The notes: generated by a model from the sequence alone, not told the origin. A stretch of 64,000 nt of DNA from Bacterioplanes sp. (GCA_014859445.1 JACUUC010000002.1:116565-180564); one strand, 5' to 3'. Shown: positions 1 to 12,769, numbered from the stretch's first letter. Made by a program: numbers and translations.

Positions 1-1
1 T

Positions 2-3000
2 TCACCGGTTGCCCACATTTGGTTCCTAAAATCACTGCCATCGCGTATTGGTTTGATTTTGGACATGACCCTGCGTGATATCGAACGGATTTTGTACTAC
101 GAATCATTCGTCGTAACTGAACCAGGCATGACTACGCTGGAAGTGGGTCAGTTGCTGAATGATGAGCAATATTACGAAGCCATTGAAGAGTTTGGTGACG
201 AATTTGATGCCAAAATGGGTGCTGAAGCGATTCAAGCCTTATTGGGTCAGATCGAATTGGAAGACGAAGTTCAGCGCTTGCGTGAAGAAATTCCAAATAC
301 CAATTCAGAAACCAAAATCAAAAAACTGTCTAAGCGCTTAAAAATCTTAGAAGCCTTTTTGCATTCAGGAAATAACCCTGAATGGATGGTTATGTCGGTA
401 TTGCCCGTATTGCCACCGGATTTGCGCCCACTGGTACCGTTAGATGGCGGACGTTTTGCCACCTCGGATTTGAACGACTTGTATCGTCGCGTGATCAACC
501 GTAACAACCGTTTAAAGCGCTTGTTAGAGTTGAATGCCCCTGACATCATCGTTCGCAACGAAAAGCGCATGCTGCAAGAAGCCGTTGACGCCTTGCTGGA
601 TAACGGTCGTCGTGGTCGTGCCATTACGGGTTCGAACAAGCGTCCATTGAAATCTTTGGCTGACATGATCAAAGGTAAGCAAGGTCGTTTCCGTCAAAAC
701 CTGTTGGGTAAGCGCGTTGACTACTCGGGTCGTTCGGTGATTACCGTAGGTCCACAGTTGCGTTTGCACCAATGTGGTTTGCCGAAAAAGATGGCATTGG
801 AATTATTTAAGCCATTCATTTTCAGCAAGCTAGAGCACCGTGGTTTGGCCACAACCATCAAAGCCGCGAAGAAAATGGTTGAGCGCGAAACGGCAGAAGT
901 TTGGGATATCCTTGCCGATGTGATTCGCGAGCACCCTGTTATGCTGAACCGTGCACCTACGCTGCACCGTTTGGGTATTCAGGCGTTTGAACCACAATTG
1001 ATTGAAGGTAAAGCCATTCAATTGCATCCGTTGGTGTGTGCGGCTTACAACGCCGACTTCGACGGTGACCAAATGGCGGTACACGTACCGTTAACCATCG
1101 AAGCACAGCTTGAAGCGCGTGCCTTGATGATGGCGACCAACAACGTTCTGTCGCCTGCCAACGGTGAGCCGATTATCGTACCGTCACAAGACGTGGTATT
1201 GGGCTTGTACTGGATGACTCGTGAGCGCATTAATGCCAAGGGCGAAGGTATGTTCCTTGCCGATTTGGACGAGGTGACTCGTGCGTATCAAACGGGTGCC
1301 GCTCACTTGCAAGCGAAAGTGAAAGTACGCATTACCGATCACGTTGCCAATGAAGATGGTGTCATGGAAACGCGTACACGTGTTTTAGACACCACCATTG
1401 GTCGTGCGCTGTTGTTCCGTATCGTGCCAAAAGGTTTGCCTTATGAGCTGGTCAACCAGCCCATGAAGAAAAAAGCCATTTCGCGCTTGATCAACACGGC
1501 GTACCGTAATGTCGGTTTGAAAGACACGGTTATTTTTGCCGACCAAGTGATGTACACCGGTTTCGAGTATGCGACTCGTTCAGGTTCATCGATTGGTGTG
1601 AATGACTTTGTGATTCCTGATGCGAAAGCAAAAATCATTGCCAACGCGGATGCCGAAGTAAAAGAGATCGAAGATCAATTTGCTTCTGGTTTGGTAACGC
1701 ACGGTGAGAAGTACAACAAGGTGATCGATATTTGGTCGCGTGCTAACGAGTTGGTCGCTAAGGCGATGATGGATAACTTGGGCACCGAGCCGGTGATTGA
1801 TCGCGATGGCAACGAAGTTGAGCAAGAGTCATTCAACTCGGTGTACATGATGGCCGACTCTGGCGCGCGGGGTAGCCCAGCTCAGATTCGTCAGTTAGCG
1901 GGTATGCGTGGTTTGATGGCGAAGCCTGATGGCTCGATCATCGAGACCCCAATTACGGCTAACTTCCGTGAAGGTTTGAACGTACTTCAGTACTTCACCT
2001 CGACTCACGGTGCACGTAAAGGTTTGGCCGATACGGCATTGAAGACCGCGAACTCCGGTTACTTAACACGTCGCTTGGTTGACGTAGCACAAGACTTGGT
2101 TGTTACCGATCGTGATTGTGGTACTGAGGCTGGCTTGGTCGTTACGCCGTTGATTGAAGGCGGTGATGTTGTTGTGGCGCTGGGTGACCGTATTCTGGGT
2201 CGTGTGATTGCGCAAGATGTGATGAAGCCTGGCAGTGTCGGTGACGTTGTCGTGCCTGCGGGTACGCTAATTGATGAGCGCTGGGTTCACATCATTGAAT
2301 CGGAAGGTGTCGATGAAGTGATCGTGCGTTCTGCGATCACCTGTGAAAGCCGTGTGGGTATTTGTGCCGCCTGTTATGGCCGTGACTTAGGTCGTGGGCA
2401 TCAGGTGAACGTCGGTGAAGCGGTAGGTGTTATTGCGGCTCAGTCGATCGGTGAGCCAGGTACACAGTTGACCATGCGTACGTTCCACATTGGTGGTGCG
2501 GCTTCGCGTGCTTCTGCGGCGGACAGTGTGCAAGTGAAGAACAGCGGTACTATTCGTCTGCACAACATGAAGACGGTAACGCGTGCTAACGGTGATTTGG
2601 TGGCAGTATCGCGTTCAGGCTCCATTGCCTTGGCCGATGATCACGGTCGTGAGCGTGAGCTGTATAAGCTACCTTACGGTGCTGTGATCAACGTGAAGAA
2701 CGGTGCTCAGGTGAAGGCTGGCGATAAAGTCGCAAGCTGGGATCCACACACCCACCCAATCGTCACGGAAGTAGCCGGTCGTATCGAATTTGTCGGTATG
2801 GAAGAAGGCATCACGATCAATCGTCAAACCGATGAAATCACCGGTTTGTCGAATATCGAAGTGATTGATCCAAAAGATCGTCCAGCGGCCGGTAAAGACA
2901 TTCGTCCAATGGTGAAATTGGTGGATGCCGCGGGTAACGATGTGATGTTGGCTGGTAGTAACACACCTGCTCAGTATCTGTTGCCAGCCAACTCCTTGGT

Positions 3001-3901
3001 TAGCCAAGAGAATGGCGCTCAAGTGGCCGTGGGTGATGTTATTGCTCGTATCCCGCAAGAGACTTCAGGTAACAAAGACATTACCGGTGGTCTGCCACGT
3101 GTAGCCGACCTGTTCGAGGCGCGTAAGCCAAAAGAACCGGCTATCTTGGCTGAAATCAGTGGTACGGTCACATTCGGTAAAGAAACGAAAGGTAAGAAGC
3201 GTTTGGTGATTACGCCAAACGATGGTGGTGAGCCGTATGAGGAGTTAATCCACAAGTGGCGTCACATGAACGTGTTCGAAGGTGAGCAGGTAGAGAAGGG
3301 CGAAGTTATTTCTGACGGCCCATTCAACCCGCACGATATCTTGCGTTTGCAAGGTGTCGGCCAGTTGGCACTGTACATTACCAATGAAGTACAAGAAGTT
3401 TATCGCCTGCAAGGTGTTGGCATCGACGACAAGCACATCGAAGTGATTGTGCGTCAGATGCTGCGCAAAGTGCTGATTACCGAGGCCGGTGATTCGAGCT
3501 TTATTCCAGGTGATCAAGTCGAATACTCAGCGTTCCTTGAGGAAAATGAGCGTTTGGCGGCAGAAGACAAGATCACGGCAAAAGGTGAGCGTGTCTTGCT
3601 GGGTATTACCAAGGCATCGTTGGCAACCGAATCCTTTATTTCGGCGGCCTCGTTCCAAGAAACAACACGCGTTCTGACAGAAGGTGCGGTAACCGGCAAG
3701 GTTGACCATTTGCGCGGTCTGAAAGAAAACGTAGTCGTTGGTCGTTTGATTCCTGCGGGTACCGGTTTGGCATACCATGCCGAGCGTAAACGTAAGCGTC
3801 AACGCCGCGAAGATGATCGCTTGAAGACCACTCCAGCTGGCTTGAGCGTCTCAGCAGATGAGATGGAAGCGAAGTTAAGTGAAGCTTTTGGTGATAAGTA
3901 A
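2..3901 (+). CDS. rpoC: RNA polymerase subunit beta', 5'-truncated by window edge
   Basis: Largest catalytic subunit of RNA polymerase. The frame is already open at base 2 and the first residues ([15 protein letters not shown]) align with about residue 100 of E. coli RpoC, so only the N-terminal zinc ribbon region is missing. The catalytic Mg-binding motif [12 protein letters not shown] lies near 1050-1085 and the trigger-loop segment [16 protein letters not shown] near 2452-2500. The second zinc site is visible as DCGTE plus [13 protein letters not shown]. About 1299 residues are present and the C-terminus is intact. rpoB would lie just upstream. An internal TTG at 53 is not a start. Identification is certain. 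Confidence 0.99.
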   Translation, partial: SPVAHIWFLKSLPSRIGLILDMTLRDIERILYYESFVVTEPGMTTLEVGQLLNDEQYYEAIEEFGDEFDAKMGAEAIQALLGQIELEDEVQRLREEIPNTNSETKIKKLSKRLKILEAFLHSGNNPEWMVMSVLPVLPPDLRPLVPLDGGRFATSDLNDLYRRVINRNNRLKRLLELNAPDIIVRNEKRMLQEAVDALLDNGRRGRAITGSNKRPLKSLADMIKGKQGRFRQNLLGKRVDYSGRSVITVGPQLRLHQCGLPKKMALELFKPFIFSKLEHRGLATTIKAAKKMVERETAEVWDILADVIREHPVMLNRAPTLHRLGIQAFEPQLIEGKAIQLHPLVCAAYNADFDGDQMAVHVPLTIEAQLEARALMMATNNVLSPANGEPIIVPSQDVVLGLYWMTRERINAKGEGMFLADLDEVTRAYQTGAAHLQAKVKVRITDHVANEDGVMETRTRVLDTTIGRALLFRIVPKGLPYELVNQPMKKKAISRLINTAYRNVGLKDTVIFADQVMYTGFEYATRSGSSIGVNDFVIPDAKAKIIANADAEVKEIEDQFASGLVTHGEKYNKVIDIWSRANELVAKAMMDNLGTEPVIDRDGNEVEQESFNSVYMMADSGARGSPAQIRQLAGMRGLMAKPDGSIIETPITANFREGLNVLQYFTSTHGARKGLADTALKTANSGYLTRRLVDVAQDLVVTDRDCGTEAGLVVTPLIEGGDVVVALGDRILGRVIAQDVMKPGSVGDVVVPAGTLIDERWVHIIESEGVDEVIVRSAITCESRVGICAACYGRDLGRGHQVNVGEAVGVIAAQSIGEPGTQLTMRTFHIGGAASRASAADSVQVKNSGTIRLHNMKTVTRANGDLVAVSRSGSIALADDHGRERELYKLPYGAVINVKNGAQVKAGDKVASWDPHTHPIVTEVAGRIEFVGMEEGITINRQTDEITGLSNIEVIDPKDRPAAGKDIRPMVKLVDAAGNDVMLAGSNTPAQYLLPANSLVSQENGAQVAVGDVIARIPQETSGNKDITGGLPRVADLFEARKPKEPAILAEISGTVTFGKETKGKKRLVITPNDGGEPYEELIHKWRHMNVFEGEQVEKGEVISDGPFNPHDILRLQGVGQLALYITNEVQEVYRLQGVGIDDKHIEVIVRQMLRKVLITEAGDSSFIPGDQVEYSAFLEENERLAAEDKITAKGERVLLGITKASLATESFISAASFQETTRVLTEGAVTGKVDHLRGLKENVVVGRLIPAGTGLAYHAERKRKRQRREDDRLKTTPAGLSVSADEMEAKLSEAFGDK

Positions 3902-3941
3902 TCGGTTGATCGTAAAACAATCAACTTGACGATTTGGGGAC

Positions 3942-3967
3942 GGGGGCTTATGCTTCCGCCCCCTTTT
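3942..3967 (+). terminator. Rho-independent terminator after rpoC
   Basis: GGGGGC and GCCCCC arms around a 10-nt loop are followed by TTTT. This separates the rpoBC transcript from the str operon. The short T-run suggests partial termination. A second inverted repeat (TTGAT/ATCAA) sits just upstream near 3905-3925. Confidence 0.65.
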
Positions 3968-4018
3968 ATTGCGTCGGAATGTCCTGACGTTTTTATGAGT
4001 AATATTGGAGTTTGCTAA

Positions 4019-4393
4019 ATGGCTACAATCAACCAGTTGGTTCGTCAGCCTCGTAAGCGCAAAGTGGCTAAGAGTGACGTACCTGCTTTAATGGCATGTC
4101 CTCAGCGTCGTGGTGTATGTACTCGTGTATATACAACCACTCCGAAAAAGCCTAACTCGGCATTGCGTAAAGTATGTCGTGTGCGTTTGACGAATGGTTT
4201 CGAAGTATCTTCCTACATCGGTGGTGAAGGTCACAACTTGCAAGAACACAGTGTTGTACTGATTCGTGGTGGTCGTGTAAAAGACTTACCAGGTGTTCGT
4301 TATCACACTGTTCGCGGTACTCTGGATACATCAGGTGTTGCGAATCGTAAACAAGCCCGTTCTAAATACGGTGCGAAGCGTCCTAAAGGCTAA
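4019..4393 (+). CDS. rpsL: 30S ribosomal protein S12
   Basis: Decoding-site protein of the 30S subunit, first gene of the str operon. The 124 residues match the usual length. The conserved segments [21 protein letters not shown] and [17 protein letters not shown] are visible; these contain the lysines (around 43 and 88) where streptomycin-resistance changes occur in other species, and both appear wild type. The start is the ATG behind TTGGAG. It is followed after 86 nt by rpsG. Confidence 0.99.
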   Translation: MATINQLVRQPRKRKVAKSDVPALMACPQRRGVCTRVYTTTPKKPNSALRKVCRVRLTNGFEVSSYIGGEGHNLQEHSVVLIRGGRVKDLPGVRYHTVRGTLDTSGVANRKQARSKYGAKRPKG

Positions 4394-4470
4394 TGCGTTT
4401 AGTGACATTAAGATAAGAGTAAGGCTGAGCTAATGGTTTCCAATGCTCAGGCTGACCTGAAGACCTATGA

Positions 4471-4950
<480 letters not shown>

Positions 4951-4969
4951 TTGAGTTGAGGCCAACACA

Positions 4970-7063
4970 GTGGCACGCGCAACACCTATTGATCGATATC
5001 GTAACATTGGCATTTGTGCTCACGTGGATGCGGGTAAAACCACCACGACTGAACGGATATTATTTTATACCGGTAAGTCCCATAAAATGGGTGAGGTACA
5101 CGATGGTGCGGCGACCATGGACTGGATGGAGCAAGAGCAGGAACGTGGTATTACCATCACTTCTGCGGCTACCACGTGTTTTTGGTCGGGCATGTCGAAG
5201 CAATATGATGAGCATCGCGTCAATATCATTGACACGCCTGGGCACGTCGACTTCACCATCGAAGTCGAGCGCTCTTTACGGGTGTTAGATGGGGCGGTGG
5301 TTGTATTGTGTGGCTCGTCCGGTGTGCAGCCTCAAACCGAAACGGTATGGCGTCAGGCGAATAAGTACGAAGTACCTCGTCTTGTTTTTGTGAACAAGAT
5401 GGACCGTACGGGTGCGGATTTTTTTGCGGTCGTTCAGCAATTAAAAGATCGCCTGAAAGCCAATGCAGTGCCGATTCAAATCAACCTTGGCAGCGAAGAA
5501 AACTTTGTTGGTGTGGTTGATTTGATCAAAATGAAAACCATGATCTGGAGTGATTCCGATCAGGGCATGTCATGTGAATACGGTGATATTCCAGAAGATC
5601 TTATCGATCTTGCTGAAGAATGGCGTGAAAACATGGTTGAAGCTGCGGCAGAAGCCAGTGATGAATTAATGAATAAATACCTCGAGGGTGAAACCCTAAC
5701 CGAGGAAGAAATTAAAGCAGGTTTGCGTCAGCGCACGCTTGCAAATGACGTTGTGCCTGTTGTCTGTGGTACGGCGTTTAAGAACAAAGGTGTTCCTGCG
5801 GTTCTGGATGCGGTCATTGATTATTTGCCGTCGCCTACCGAAGTGAAGCCTATTGACGGCGTATTGGATGATGCCGATGCCACTCATGCCGTTTGTCATG
5901 CGGATGATGACGAACCTTTTGCCGGTTTGGCATTTAAAATTGCTACTGATCCCTTTGTCGGGACATTGACCTTTGTTCGTGTCTATTCTGGCGTGTTGAA
6001 TTCCGGTGATGCGGTATACAACGCCATTAAGGGTAAGCGAGAACGCGTAGGGCGTATGGTACAAATGCACGCCAATTCTCGCGATGAAGTGAAAGAAGTG
6101 TGTGCCGGTGACATTGTTGCGTTGATTGGTTTGAAAGATGTCACAACCGGTGAAACCTTATGTTCACAGAAACGTGTTATTACCTTAGAAAAAATGGACT
6201 TTCCTGAGCCGGTTATTTCGGTTGCTGTTGAGCCTCGCTCGGTTGCTGACCAAGAAAAGATGGGTATCGCACTCAGTAAGCTGGCTCTCGAAGACCCATC
6301 ATTTCGTGTTGAAACGGATGCTGACACAGGGCAGACCATTATCTCCGGTATGGGCGAGTTGCACTTAGATATCATTGTTGACCGCATGCGTCGTGAATTT
6401 TCTGTTGAGTGTACAGTTGGCAAGCCACAAGTGGCTTACCGTGAGAAAATCACGAAAACCGTTGAGATTAATCACAAGTTTGTTAAACAATCGGGTGGTC
6501 GCGGTCAGTATGGGCACGTGGTGATTCGTTTTGAACCAACGGACAGTGAAGGGTTGGTGTTTGAAAATGCAGTAGTCGGCGGAGTAATTCCAAAAGAATT
6601 CATTCCGGCGGTGCAAAAAGGTATCGAAGAGCAAATGAAAAATGGGGTTGTCGCAGGCTATCCTTTGCTTGGTTTAAAAGCGACTTTGTTCGACGGTTCG
6701 TATCACGATGTTGACTCAAATGAGATGGCGTTTAAAATTGCAGCCTCTCAAGCAACGAAGCAGCTTTCCCAGCAGGGTGGTGCGGTGTTGCTCGAGCCGA
6801 TGATGAAGGTTGAAATCGTTACCCCTGAGTCCTACATGGGCGATGTTGTGGGTGATCTTAATCGACGTCGTGGTTTGATTGCAGGAATGGAAGATTCATT
6901 ATCTGGCAAGGTAGTGAATGCCTCTGTCCCATTGGCGGAAATGTTTGGTTACTCAACTGACCTTCGTTCTGCTTCTCAGGGTCGAGCAACCTATTCCATG
7001 GAATTTGAAAATTATGCGGAAGCACCATCCAGCGTTGCCGAAGCAGTTATTAATCGAGCTTAA
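4970..7063 (+). CDS. fusA: Elongation factor G
   Basis: Translocase GTPase of translation, also acting in ribosome recycling. GTP-binding motifs are clear: G1 [11 protein letters not shown] (about residue 18), G3 DTPGH (88-92), and G4 NKMD (about 142). At 697 residues it is close to the 704 of E. coli. The start is a GTG at 4970 ([15 protein letters not shown]), which matches the family N-terminus exactly. It lies in the str operon between rpsG and tuf. Confidence 0.98.
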   Translation: MARATPIDRYRNIGICAHVDAGKTTTTERILFYTGKSHKMGEVHDGAATMDWMEQEQERGITITSAATTCFWSGMSKQYDEHRVNIIDTPGHVDFTIEVERSLRVLDGAVVVLCGSSGVQPQTETVWRQANKYEVPRLVFVNKMDRTGADFFAVVQQLKDRLKANAVPIQINLGSEENFVGVVDLIKMKTMIWSDSDQGMSCEYGDIPEDLIDLAEEWRENMVEAAAEASDELMNKYLEGETLTEEEIKAGLRQRTLANDVVPVVCGTAFKNKGVPAVLDAVIDYLPSPTEVKPIDGVLDDADATHAVCHADDDEPFAGLAFKIATDPFVGTLTFVRVYSGVLNSGDAVYNAIKGKRERVGRMVQMHANSRDEVKEVCAGDIVALIGLKDVTTGETLCSQKRVITLEKMDFPEPVISVAVEPRSVADQEKMGIALSKLALEDPSFRVETDADTGQTIISGMGELHLDIIVDRMRREFSVECTVGKPQVAYREKITKTVEINHKFVKQSGGRGQYGHVVIRFEPTDSEGLVFENAVVGGVIPKEFIPAVQKGIEEQMKNGVVAGYPLLGLKATLFDGSYHDVDSNEMAFKIAASQATKQLSQQGGAVLLEPMMKVEIVTPESYMGDVVGDLNRRRGLIAGMEDSLSGKVVNASVPLAEMFGYSTDLRSASQGRATYSMEFENYAEAPSSVAEAVINRA

Positions 7064-7091
7064 TCAGTTAACTTATTGAACGAGGTGTTTT

Positions 7092-8315
7092 ATGGCTAAG
7101 GCAGCGTTTGAACGTAACAAGCCGCACGTAAACGTAGGTACTATTGGTCACGTTGACCATGGTAAAACCACTTTGACCGCCGCACTGACCCGTGTTTGTG
7201 CCGAAGTATGGGGCGGCGCAGCCGTTGCCTTCGACGGTATCGATAACGCTCCAGAAGAGCGTGAGCGTGGTATCACGATTTCAACGTCACACGTTGAATA
7301 CGAATCACCAAACCGTCACTACGCACACGTAGACTGCCCAGGACACGCGGATTATGTTAAAAACATGATCACCGGTGCTGCTCAGATGGACGGCGCAATC
7401 TTAGTATGTGGTTCAACTGACGGCCCAATGCCGCAGACGCGTGAACACATCTTGTTGTCCCGTCAGGTAGGTGTACCGTACATCGTTGTGTTCTTGAACA
7501 AAGCTGACTTGCTGGCAGAAGATTGCGGCGGTGCTGATTCTGAAGAATACGCAGAGATGTTGGAACTGGTTGAAATGGAATTGCGTGATCTGTTGTCAGA
7601 ATACGACTTCCCAGGTGATGACACGCCAATCATCCCAGGTTCTGCATTGATGGCTCTGAATGGCGAAGACGACAACGAAATGGGTACCACTGCGGTACGT
7701 AAACTGGTTGAAACTCTGGACACTTACATTCCTGAGCCAGAGCGTGCTATCGACGGTGCATTCTTGCTGCCAATCGAAGACGTATTCTCGATCCAAGGTC
7801 GTGGTACGGTTGTTACTGGTCGTGTTGAGCGTGGTATCGTTCGTACGGGTGAAGAGATTGCCATCATTGGTATCAAAGAGACCATCAAAACTACCTGTAC
7901 TGGTGTTGAGATGTTCCGTAAGATTCTGGACGAAGGCCGTGCTGGTGAGAACGTAGGTGTTCTGCTGCGTGGTACTAAACGTGACGAAGTAGAGCGTGGT
8001 CAAGTATTGGCGAAGCCAGGTTCAATCACTCCTCACACCAAGTTCGAATCAGAAGTCTACGTGTTGGGTAAAGACGAAGGTGGTCGTCACACGCCATTCT
8101 TCAAAGGTTACCGTCCACAGTTCTACTTCCGTACGACTGACGTAACGGGTGCTGTAGAATTGCCAGCTGGCGTAGAAATGGTTATGCCAGGCGATAACGT
8201 ACAATTGACTGTGACTCTGATCGCGCCAATCGCGATGGACGAAGGTCTGCGTTTCGCGATCCGTGAAGGCGGTCGTACCGTAGGCGCTGGTGTTGTTGCT
8301 AAAATCGTCGAATAA
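7092..8315 (+). CDS. tuf: Elongation factor Tu
   Basis: GTPase that delivers aminoacyl-tRNA to the ribosome. Motifs GHVDHGKTT (19-27), DCPGH (81-85) and NKAD (136-139) are intact. The protein is 407 residues, about 13 longer than E. coli EF-Tu, because of an acidic insertion just after NKAD (about residues 140-152, [11 protein letters not shown]) and slightly longer sequence before domain 2. The UAA stop lies inside the first hairpin of the unusual 3' UTR described separately. Confidence 0.98.
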   Translation: MAKAAFERNKPHVNVGTIGHVDHGKTTLTAALTRVCAEVWGGAAVAFDGIDNAPEERERGITISTSHVEYESPNRHYAHVDCPGHADYVKNMITGAAQMDGAILVCGSTDGPMPQTREHILLSRQVGVPYIVVFLNKADLLAEDCGGADSEEYAEMLELVEMELRDLLSEYDFPGDDTPIIPGSALMALNGEDDNEMGTTAVRKLVETLDTYIPEPERAIDGAFLLPIEDVFSIQGRGTVVTGRVERGIVRTGEEIAIIGIKETIKTTCTGVEMFRKILDEGRAGENVGVLLRGTKRDEVERGQVLAKPGSITPHTKFESEVYVLGKDEGGRHTPFFKGYRPQFYFRTTDVTGAVELPAGVEMVMPGDNVQLTVTLIAPIAMDEGLRFAIREGGRTVGAGVVAKIVE

Positions 8316-8409
8316 TCTGACAGGATCAGATTATCGTTGCAAAGCTGACCCGAAAGGGCAAGGGCAGGAAGCCCGAAGCAATAATCTGACAGGATCAGAT
8401 TATCGTTGC
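8311..8409 (+). repeat. Direct repeat, two 30-bp copies in tuf 3' UTR
   Basis: Positions 8311-8340 and 8380-8409 are identical over 30 bp, offset by 69 bp. Each copy contains the 9-bp inverted repeat ATAATCTGA / TCAGATTAT around the loop CAGGA. The first copy overlaps the tuf stop codon. A degenerate third relative (AGTCTGATCC) is seen near 8431. Confidence 0.9.
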
Positions 8410-8486
8410 GAAGCGTAAGGTTTACAGCGATAGTCTGATCCAGCAGAAAGCGATGAAAAGCCCCGTCATGATGATGGGGCTTTTTT
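8312..8486 (+). ncRNA. Candidate CsrA/RsmA-binding RNA in tuf 3' UTR
   Basis: Three hairpins expose GGA in the loop. Hairpin 1 is at 8312-8334 (9-bp stem, loop CAGGA), hairpin 2 at 8362-8374 (GGGC-AGGAA-GCCC), and hairpin 3 at 8381-8403 (same as hairpin 1). A CCC-GAAA-GGG tetraloop lies at 8349-8358, and the array ends in a strong terminator. Hairpins with GGA in the loop followed by a terminator are the hallmark of CsrB/RsmY/RsmZ-type RNAs. I see no promoter for independent transcription, so it would be cut from, or act within, the tuf mRNA. The function is inference. Confidence 0.45.
8456..8486 (+). terminator. Rho-independent terminator of str operon
   Basis: AAAAGCCCC (8456-8464) pairs with GGGGCTTTT (8476-8484) over an 11-nt loop and runs into a six-T tract. 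This ends the rpsL-rpsG-fusA-tuf transcript. Confidence 0.92.
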
Positions 8487-8530
8487 GTGTCTGTTGTATG
8501 CTGGTTATGGTCGATTAGCAGTCGTTTTAG

Positions 8531-8947
<417 letters not shown>

Positions 8948-8965
8948 TCCTGTTAGGATGAATCT

Positions 8966-9001
8966 TTACACAGTGCTCTGTGTAACGCCTAAAGTCAGGC
9001 G
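8966..9001 (+). other. Two short hairpins between rpsJ and rplC
   Basis: TTACACAG/CTGTGTAA (8966-8985, TGCT loop) is followed directly by CGCCT/AGGCG (8986-9001). No T-run follows, so these look like mRNA structure or processing sites rather than a terminator. No role can be assigned. Confidence 0.4.
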
Positions 9002-9042
9002 GCCATAGTGGGTGTTAGCCCCGTACACTAGAGGAAAGAGAA

Positions 9043-9675
9043 ATGGCAATTGGTATTGTCGGTAAAAAAGCGGGCATGACTCGTATCTTTACCGAAGAAG
9101 GTCAATCTGTCGCAGTCACAGTACTGGAAGTAACGCCTAATCGTGTTGCTCAAGTAAAGACCGTTGAAACTGACGGTTACAGTGCGTTGCAGGTTGCTTA
9201 TGGTGAGAAGAAAGCTTCTCGTGTGTTAAAGCCACAAGCTGGCCATGTTGCGAAAGCAAATGTCCAAGCTGGTCGTGGTTTGCTTGAATTCCGCACAACG
9301 GAATCACTGAATGTGGGTGATGAGTTGACTGCTGCGCAATTCGAAGCAGGTCAAAAAGTTGACGTGACAGGCAGTTCAAAAGGTAAAGGCTTCCAAGGCG
9401 GCGTTAAGCGTTGGAATTTCCGTACCCAAGATGCTACGCATGGTAACTCTTTGTCGCATCGCGCTCCTGGTTCTATCGGTCAATGTCAGACCCCGGGTCG
9501 TGTATGGAAAGGCAAGAAGATGGCAGGTCACATGGGTGCTGAGCAGGTAACTACTCAAAACTTAGAAGTTGTTCGCGTTGATGTTGAAAACAACTTGTTG
9601 TTGATCAAAGGGGCTGTTCCAGGTGCTACTGGTTCCGACGTAATTGTTAAACCAGCTGTTAAGGCTAAGGGGTAA
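9043..9675 (+). CDS. rplC: 50S ribosomal protein L3
   Basis: Early-assembly 50S protein that reaches toward the peptidyl transferase centre. The 210 residues start [16 protein letters not shown]. The conserved segment [20 protein letters not shown] is present and includes the glutamine (about 150) methylated by PrmB in E. coli. The start lies behind GAGGAAAGAGAA. rplD follows after 3 nt. Confidence 0.98.
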   Translation: MAIGIVGKKAGMTRIFTEEGQSVAVTVLEVTPNRVAQVKTVETDGYSALQVAYGEKKASRVLKPQAGHVAKANVQAGRGLLEFRTTESLNVGDELTAAQFEAGQKVDVTGSSKGKGFQGGVKRWNFRTQDATHGNSLSHRAPGSIGQCQTPGRVWKGKKMAGHMGAEQVTTQNLEVVRVDVENNLLLIKGAVPGATGSDVIVKPAVKAKG

Positions 9676-9678
9676 GCA

Positions 9679-10281
9679 ATGGAACTGAAAACTAATACAG
9701 GAACGGCAATTGCTGTGTCTGAAGTGGCCTTTGGTCGTGAATTTAACGAAGCATTAGTACATCAGATCGTAACAGCCTATATGGCTGGTGCACGTCAAGG
9801 TACTAAAGCTCAGAAGACTCGTGCAGAAGTGGCTGGTGGTGGTATTAAACCATGGCGTCAAAAAGGCACCGGTCGCGCTCGTGCGGGTACTGCTACGTCG
9901 CCTATCTGGCGTTCGGGTGGTGTTACGTTTGCTGCAAAGCCACGTAATTTCGAGCAAAAAGTAAACAAAAAGATGTACCGCGCAGCGATGCAGTCTATTT
10001 TGTCTGAGTTGGTTCGTCAGGAACGCTTGATTGTGGCAGATTCGTTTGATCTGGAAAGCCACAAAACCAAAGCGTTTGTTGCTAAGTTGAATGAATTGCA
10101 ACTGAGTAATGTTCTGATCATCTCTGACGAGATTGATGAAAAACTGTATCTGGCTGCTCGCAATGTGCCACACGTTGGTGTGACCGAAGCGTCTGCCATT
10201 GATCCGGTTAGCCTGATTGCGTTCGATAAGGTTCTGGTCACTGTGCCCGCCCTGAAGAAACTTGAGGAGGCTTACGCATGA
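9679..10281 (+). CDS. rplD: 50S ribosomal protein L4
   Basis: 50S protein lining the exit tunnel. The 200 residues contain the tunnel-loop motif [10 protein letters not shown]. In E. coli L4 also represses its own operon through a structured leader before rpsJ; the leader here is only about 50 nt, so that form of control seems unlikely (inference). The 3' end overlaps rplW by 4 nt (ATGA), indicating translational coupling. Confidence 0.98.
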   Translation: MELKTNTGTAIAVSEVAFGREFNEALVHQIVTAYMAGARQGTKAQKTRAEVAGGGIKPWRQKGTGRARAGTATSPIWRSGGVTFAAKPRNFEQKVNKKMYRAAMQSILSELVRQERLIVADSFDLESHKTKAFVAKLNELQLSNVLIISDEIDEKLYLAARNVPHVGVTEASAIDPVSLIAFDKVLVTVPALKKLEEAYA

Positions 10282-10574
10282 ACCGTGAACGTATCTTTAA
10301 GGTATTAGTTGCACCTCATATTTCTGAGAAAGCAACTCTGGTTGCTGAGAAAAACTCACAGTATGTTTTTCGTGTAGCGCCAGACGCGACTAAGCCGGAA
10401 ATCAAAAAAGCCGTTGAAACCTTGTTTGAAGTTAAAGTTCAAGCAGTTCAGGTTGTCAACATTAAAGGTAAGACCAAGCGTACTGCACGCGGTGTTGGTA
10501 AGCGTAACGATTTGCGTAAAGCATACGTTCGTTTAGTAGCGGGTCAAGACATCGACTTCGCAGACGCGGAATAA
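10278..10574 (+). CDS. rplW: 50S ribosomal protein L23
   Basis: 50S protein at the tunnel exit, the docking site for trigger factor and SRP. The 98 residues contain the typical [11 protein letters not shown] and [16 protein letters not shown] segments. The ATG overlaps the rplD stop (ATGA), with GAGGAGG-like sequence just upstream in rplD. rplB follows after 12 nt. Confidence 0.97.
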   Translation: MNRERIFKVLVAPHISEKATLVAEKNSQYVFRVAPDATKPEIKKAVETLFEVKVQAVQVVNIKGKTKRTARGVGKRNDLRKAYVRLVAGQDIDFADAE

Positions 10575-10586
10575 GGGGCTTAAGTC

Positions 10587-11414
10587 ATGGCATTGGTGAA
10601 AACTAAACCGACTTCTGCTGGCCGTCGCCATCTGGTTAAAGTCGTAAATAACGAACTGCACAAAGGCAAGCCTTTTGCAGCGTTAGTAGAAAAGAAATCT
10701 AAGTCGGGTGGTCGTAACAACAACGGTCGCATCACGACTCGTCATATTGGTGGTGGTCATAAGCATCATTACCGTATCGTCGATTTCAAACGTAACAAAG
10801 ATGGTATCCCAGCGGTCGTTGAGCGCTTGGAATACGATCCTAACCGCAGTGCAAACTTGGCGCTGTTGAAATATGCTGACGGTGAACGTCGTTATATTTT
10901 GGCACCTAAGGGCTTGTCTGCAGGTGATGCTGTTCTATCTGGTCTGGATGCACCTATTAAAGTAGGTAGCTCAATGCCTTTGCGCAATGTGCCAGTGGGT
11001 AGCGTTATCCATAATGTTGAGTTGAAGCCAGGCAAGGGCGGTCAGATTGCTCGTTCTGCTGGTACTTCTGCCCAGTTGGTAGCACGTGAAGGTACTTACT
11101 GCACATTGCGTTTGCGCTCCGGCGAAATGCGTAAAGTGTTGAGTGATTGCCGTGCAACACTTGGTGAAGTAGGTAATGCTGAGCATGCTCTACGCGAACT
11201 AGGTAAAGCAGGTGCTTCACGCTGGCGCGGTGTTCGTCCAACCGTTCGCGGTGTGGTAATGAACCCAGTAGACCACCCACATGGTGGTGGTGAGGGTCGT
11301 ACCTCTGGTGGTCGTCACCCGGTTACTCCTTGGGGCGTGCCGACTAAGGGTTACAAGACTCGTAAGAATAAGCGTACCGATAACTTGATCGTACGTCGTC
11401 GTTCTGCGAAATAA
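10587..11414 (+). CDS. rplB: 50S ribosomal protein L2
   Basis: Highly conserved 50S protein needed for subunit association and peptidyl transferase activity. The 275 residues (E. coli 273) contain [18 protein letters not shown] and, near the C-terminus, [17 protein letters not shown] with the conserved histidine (about 229 in E. coli). The next gene, rpsS, starts 17 nt later. Confidence 0.98.
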   Translation: MALVKTKPTSAGRRHLVKVVNNELHKGKPFAALVEKKSKSGGRNNNGRITTRHIGGGHKHHYRIVDFKRNKDGIPAVVERLEYDPNRSANLALLKYADGERRYILAPKGLSAGDAVLSGLDAPIKVGSSMPLRNVPVGSVIHNVELKPGKGGQIARSAGTSAQLVAREGTYCTLRLRSGEMRKVLSDCRATLGEVGNAEHALRELGKAGASRWRGVRPTVRGVVMNPVDHPHGGGEGRTSGGRHPVTPWGVPTKGYKTRKNKRTDNLIVRRRSAK

Positions 11415-11431
11415 TTAAAGAGGATTGAACT

Positions 11432-11707
11432 GTGCCACGTTCATTGAAAAAAGGTCCATTCATAGACCATCACTTAATGAAGAAGGTAGAGGCTGCTCTT
11501 GAGAAGAACGACAAGCGTCCGATCAAGACTTGGTCTCGCCGCTCCACAATCTTTCCAGATTTTGTGGGGATGACGATTGCTGTGCATAACGGCAAACAAC
11601 ATGTGCCTGTTTTCGTAACTGAAGACATGGTTGGTCATAAACTCGGTGAATTCGCCTTGACTCGTACATACAAGGGTCATGTTGCGGATAAGAAAGCCAA
11701 ACGATAA
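11432..11707 (+). CDS. rpsS: 30S ribosomal protein S19
   Basis: 30S head protein that contacts S13 and the A-site tRNA region. The 91 residues begin [15 protein letters not shown] and include [21 protein letters not shown]. The start codon is GTG at 11432 behind AAAGAGGA. The gene stands between rplB and rplV in the usual order. Confidence 0.98.
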   Translation: MPRSLKKGPFIDHHLMKKVEAALEKNDKRPIKTWSRRSTIFPDFVGMTIAVHNGKQHVPVFVTEDMVGHKLGEFALTRTYKGHVADKKAKR

Positions 11708-11720
11708 GGAGGGGTGAAAT

Positions 11721-12056
11721 ATGTCTGAAGTAGCCGCTGTATTACGTGGTGCTCGCTTATCTGCGCAAAAGGCGCGCCTGATTGCAGATCAGATTCGCGG
11801 TAAACGCGTTGATGCAGCCCTAGAAGTTTTGTCATTCAGCAACAAGAAAGGTGCTGATGTGATGAAGAAGGTGCTGGAATCTGCTATTGCCAACGCCGAG
11901 CACAATAACGGTGCTGATGTAGACGAATTATGCGTTTCGACCGTATTCGTTGATGAAGGTATGACGATGAAGCGTATTATGCCGCGTGCCAAAGGCCGCG
12001 CTGATCGCATCATGAAGCGTACTTGTCACATCACTGTGAAAGTTTCTGAAAAATAG
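11721..12056 (+). CDS. rplV: 50S ribosomal protein L22
   Basis: 50S protein whose beta-hairpin forms part of the exit tunnel constriction. The 111 residues include [18 protein letters not shown] and the hairpin segment [21 protein letters not shown]. The ATG follows a strong AAGGAGGGG. rpsC begins 11 nt downstream. Confidence 0.98.
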   Translation: MSEVAAVLRGARLSAQKARLIADQIRGKRVDAALEVLSFSNKKGADVMKKVLESAIANAEHNNGADVDELCVSTVFVDEGMTMKRIMPRAKGRADRIMKRTCHITVKVSEK

Positions 12057-12067
12057 GAGTTGGTCAG

Positions 12068-12757
12068 ATGGGTCAGAAAGTTCATCCAACCGGTATCCGC
12101 CTTGGTATCACCAAAGACCATAATTCGGTCTGGTATGCTGGTAAGGATAAATATGCCGACAACCTGCTGACTGACATCGCTGTTCGATCTTTGATCGAAA
12201 AGCGCCTAGAAAAGGCTTCAGTAAGCAAGGTCGTGATCGAGCGTCCGGCACAAAATGCCAAAGTTACTATTCATACTGCTCGTCCGGGTATTGTGATTGG
12301 TAAAAAAGGCGAAGACGTAGAAGTTCTGCGTAAAGACATCAGCGATTTGATGGGTATTCCAGTACACATCAATATCGAAGAAGTTCGTAAACCGGATTTA
12401 GATGCCAAATTGGTTGCGCAAAGTGTTGCAAGCCAGCTTGAGCGTCGTGTGATGTTCCGTCGTGCGATGAAACGCGCTGTACAGAATGCCATGCGTGGTG
12501 GTGCTGAAGGCATCAAAATCCAAGTGAGTGGCCGCTTAGGTGGTGCTGAGATCGCTCGTTCAGAGTGGTATCGTGAAGGTCGTGTTCCATTGCACACATT
12601 GCGTGCGGACATCGATTATGCAACGTACGAAGCACACACTACCTATGGTGTTATTGGTGTGAAGGTCTGGATCTTCAAAGGCGAAATCTTGGGTGGTATC
12701 CAAGAAGTTCGTGACCGCGCCAAGAACCCAGGCAAAAAGAAAACCGGCCGTTCGTAA
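12068..12757 (+). CDS. rpsC: 30S ribosomal protein S3
   Basis: 30S protein at the mRNA entry channel with helicase-like activity. The 229 residues begin [14 protein letters not shown]. The KH domain signature [15 protein letters not shown] is near residues 77-92 and the C-terminal S3 domain near 110-210. Start behind TAGGAG. Confidence 0.98.
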   Translation: MGQKVHPTGIRLGITKDHNSVWYAGKDKYADNLLTDIAVRSLIEKRLEKASVSKVVIERPAQNAKVTIHTARPGIVIGKKGEDVEVLRKDISDLMGIPVHINIEEVRKPDLDAKLVAQSVASQLERRVMFRRAMKRAVQNAMRGGAEGIKIQVSGRLGGAEIARSEWYREGRVPLHTLRADIDYATYEAHTTYGVIGVKVWIFKGEILGGIQEVRDRAKNPGKKKTGRS

Positions 12758-12769
12758 GGGGATTTAGTA

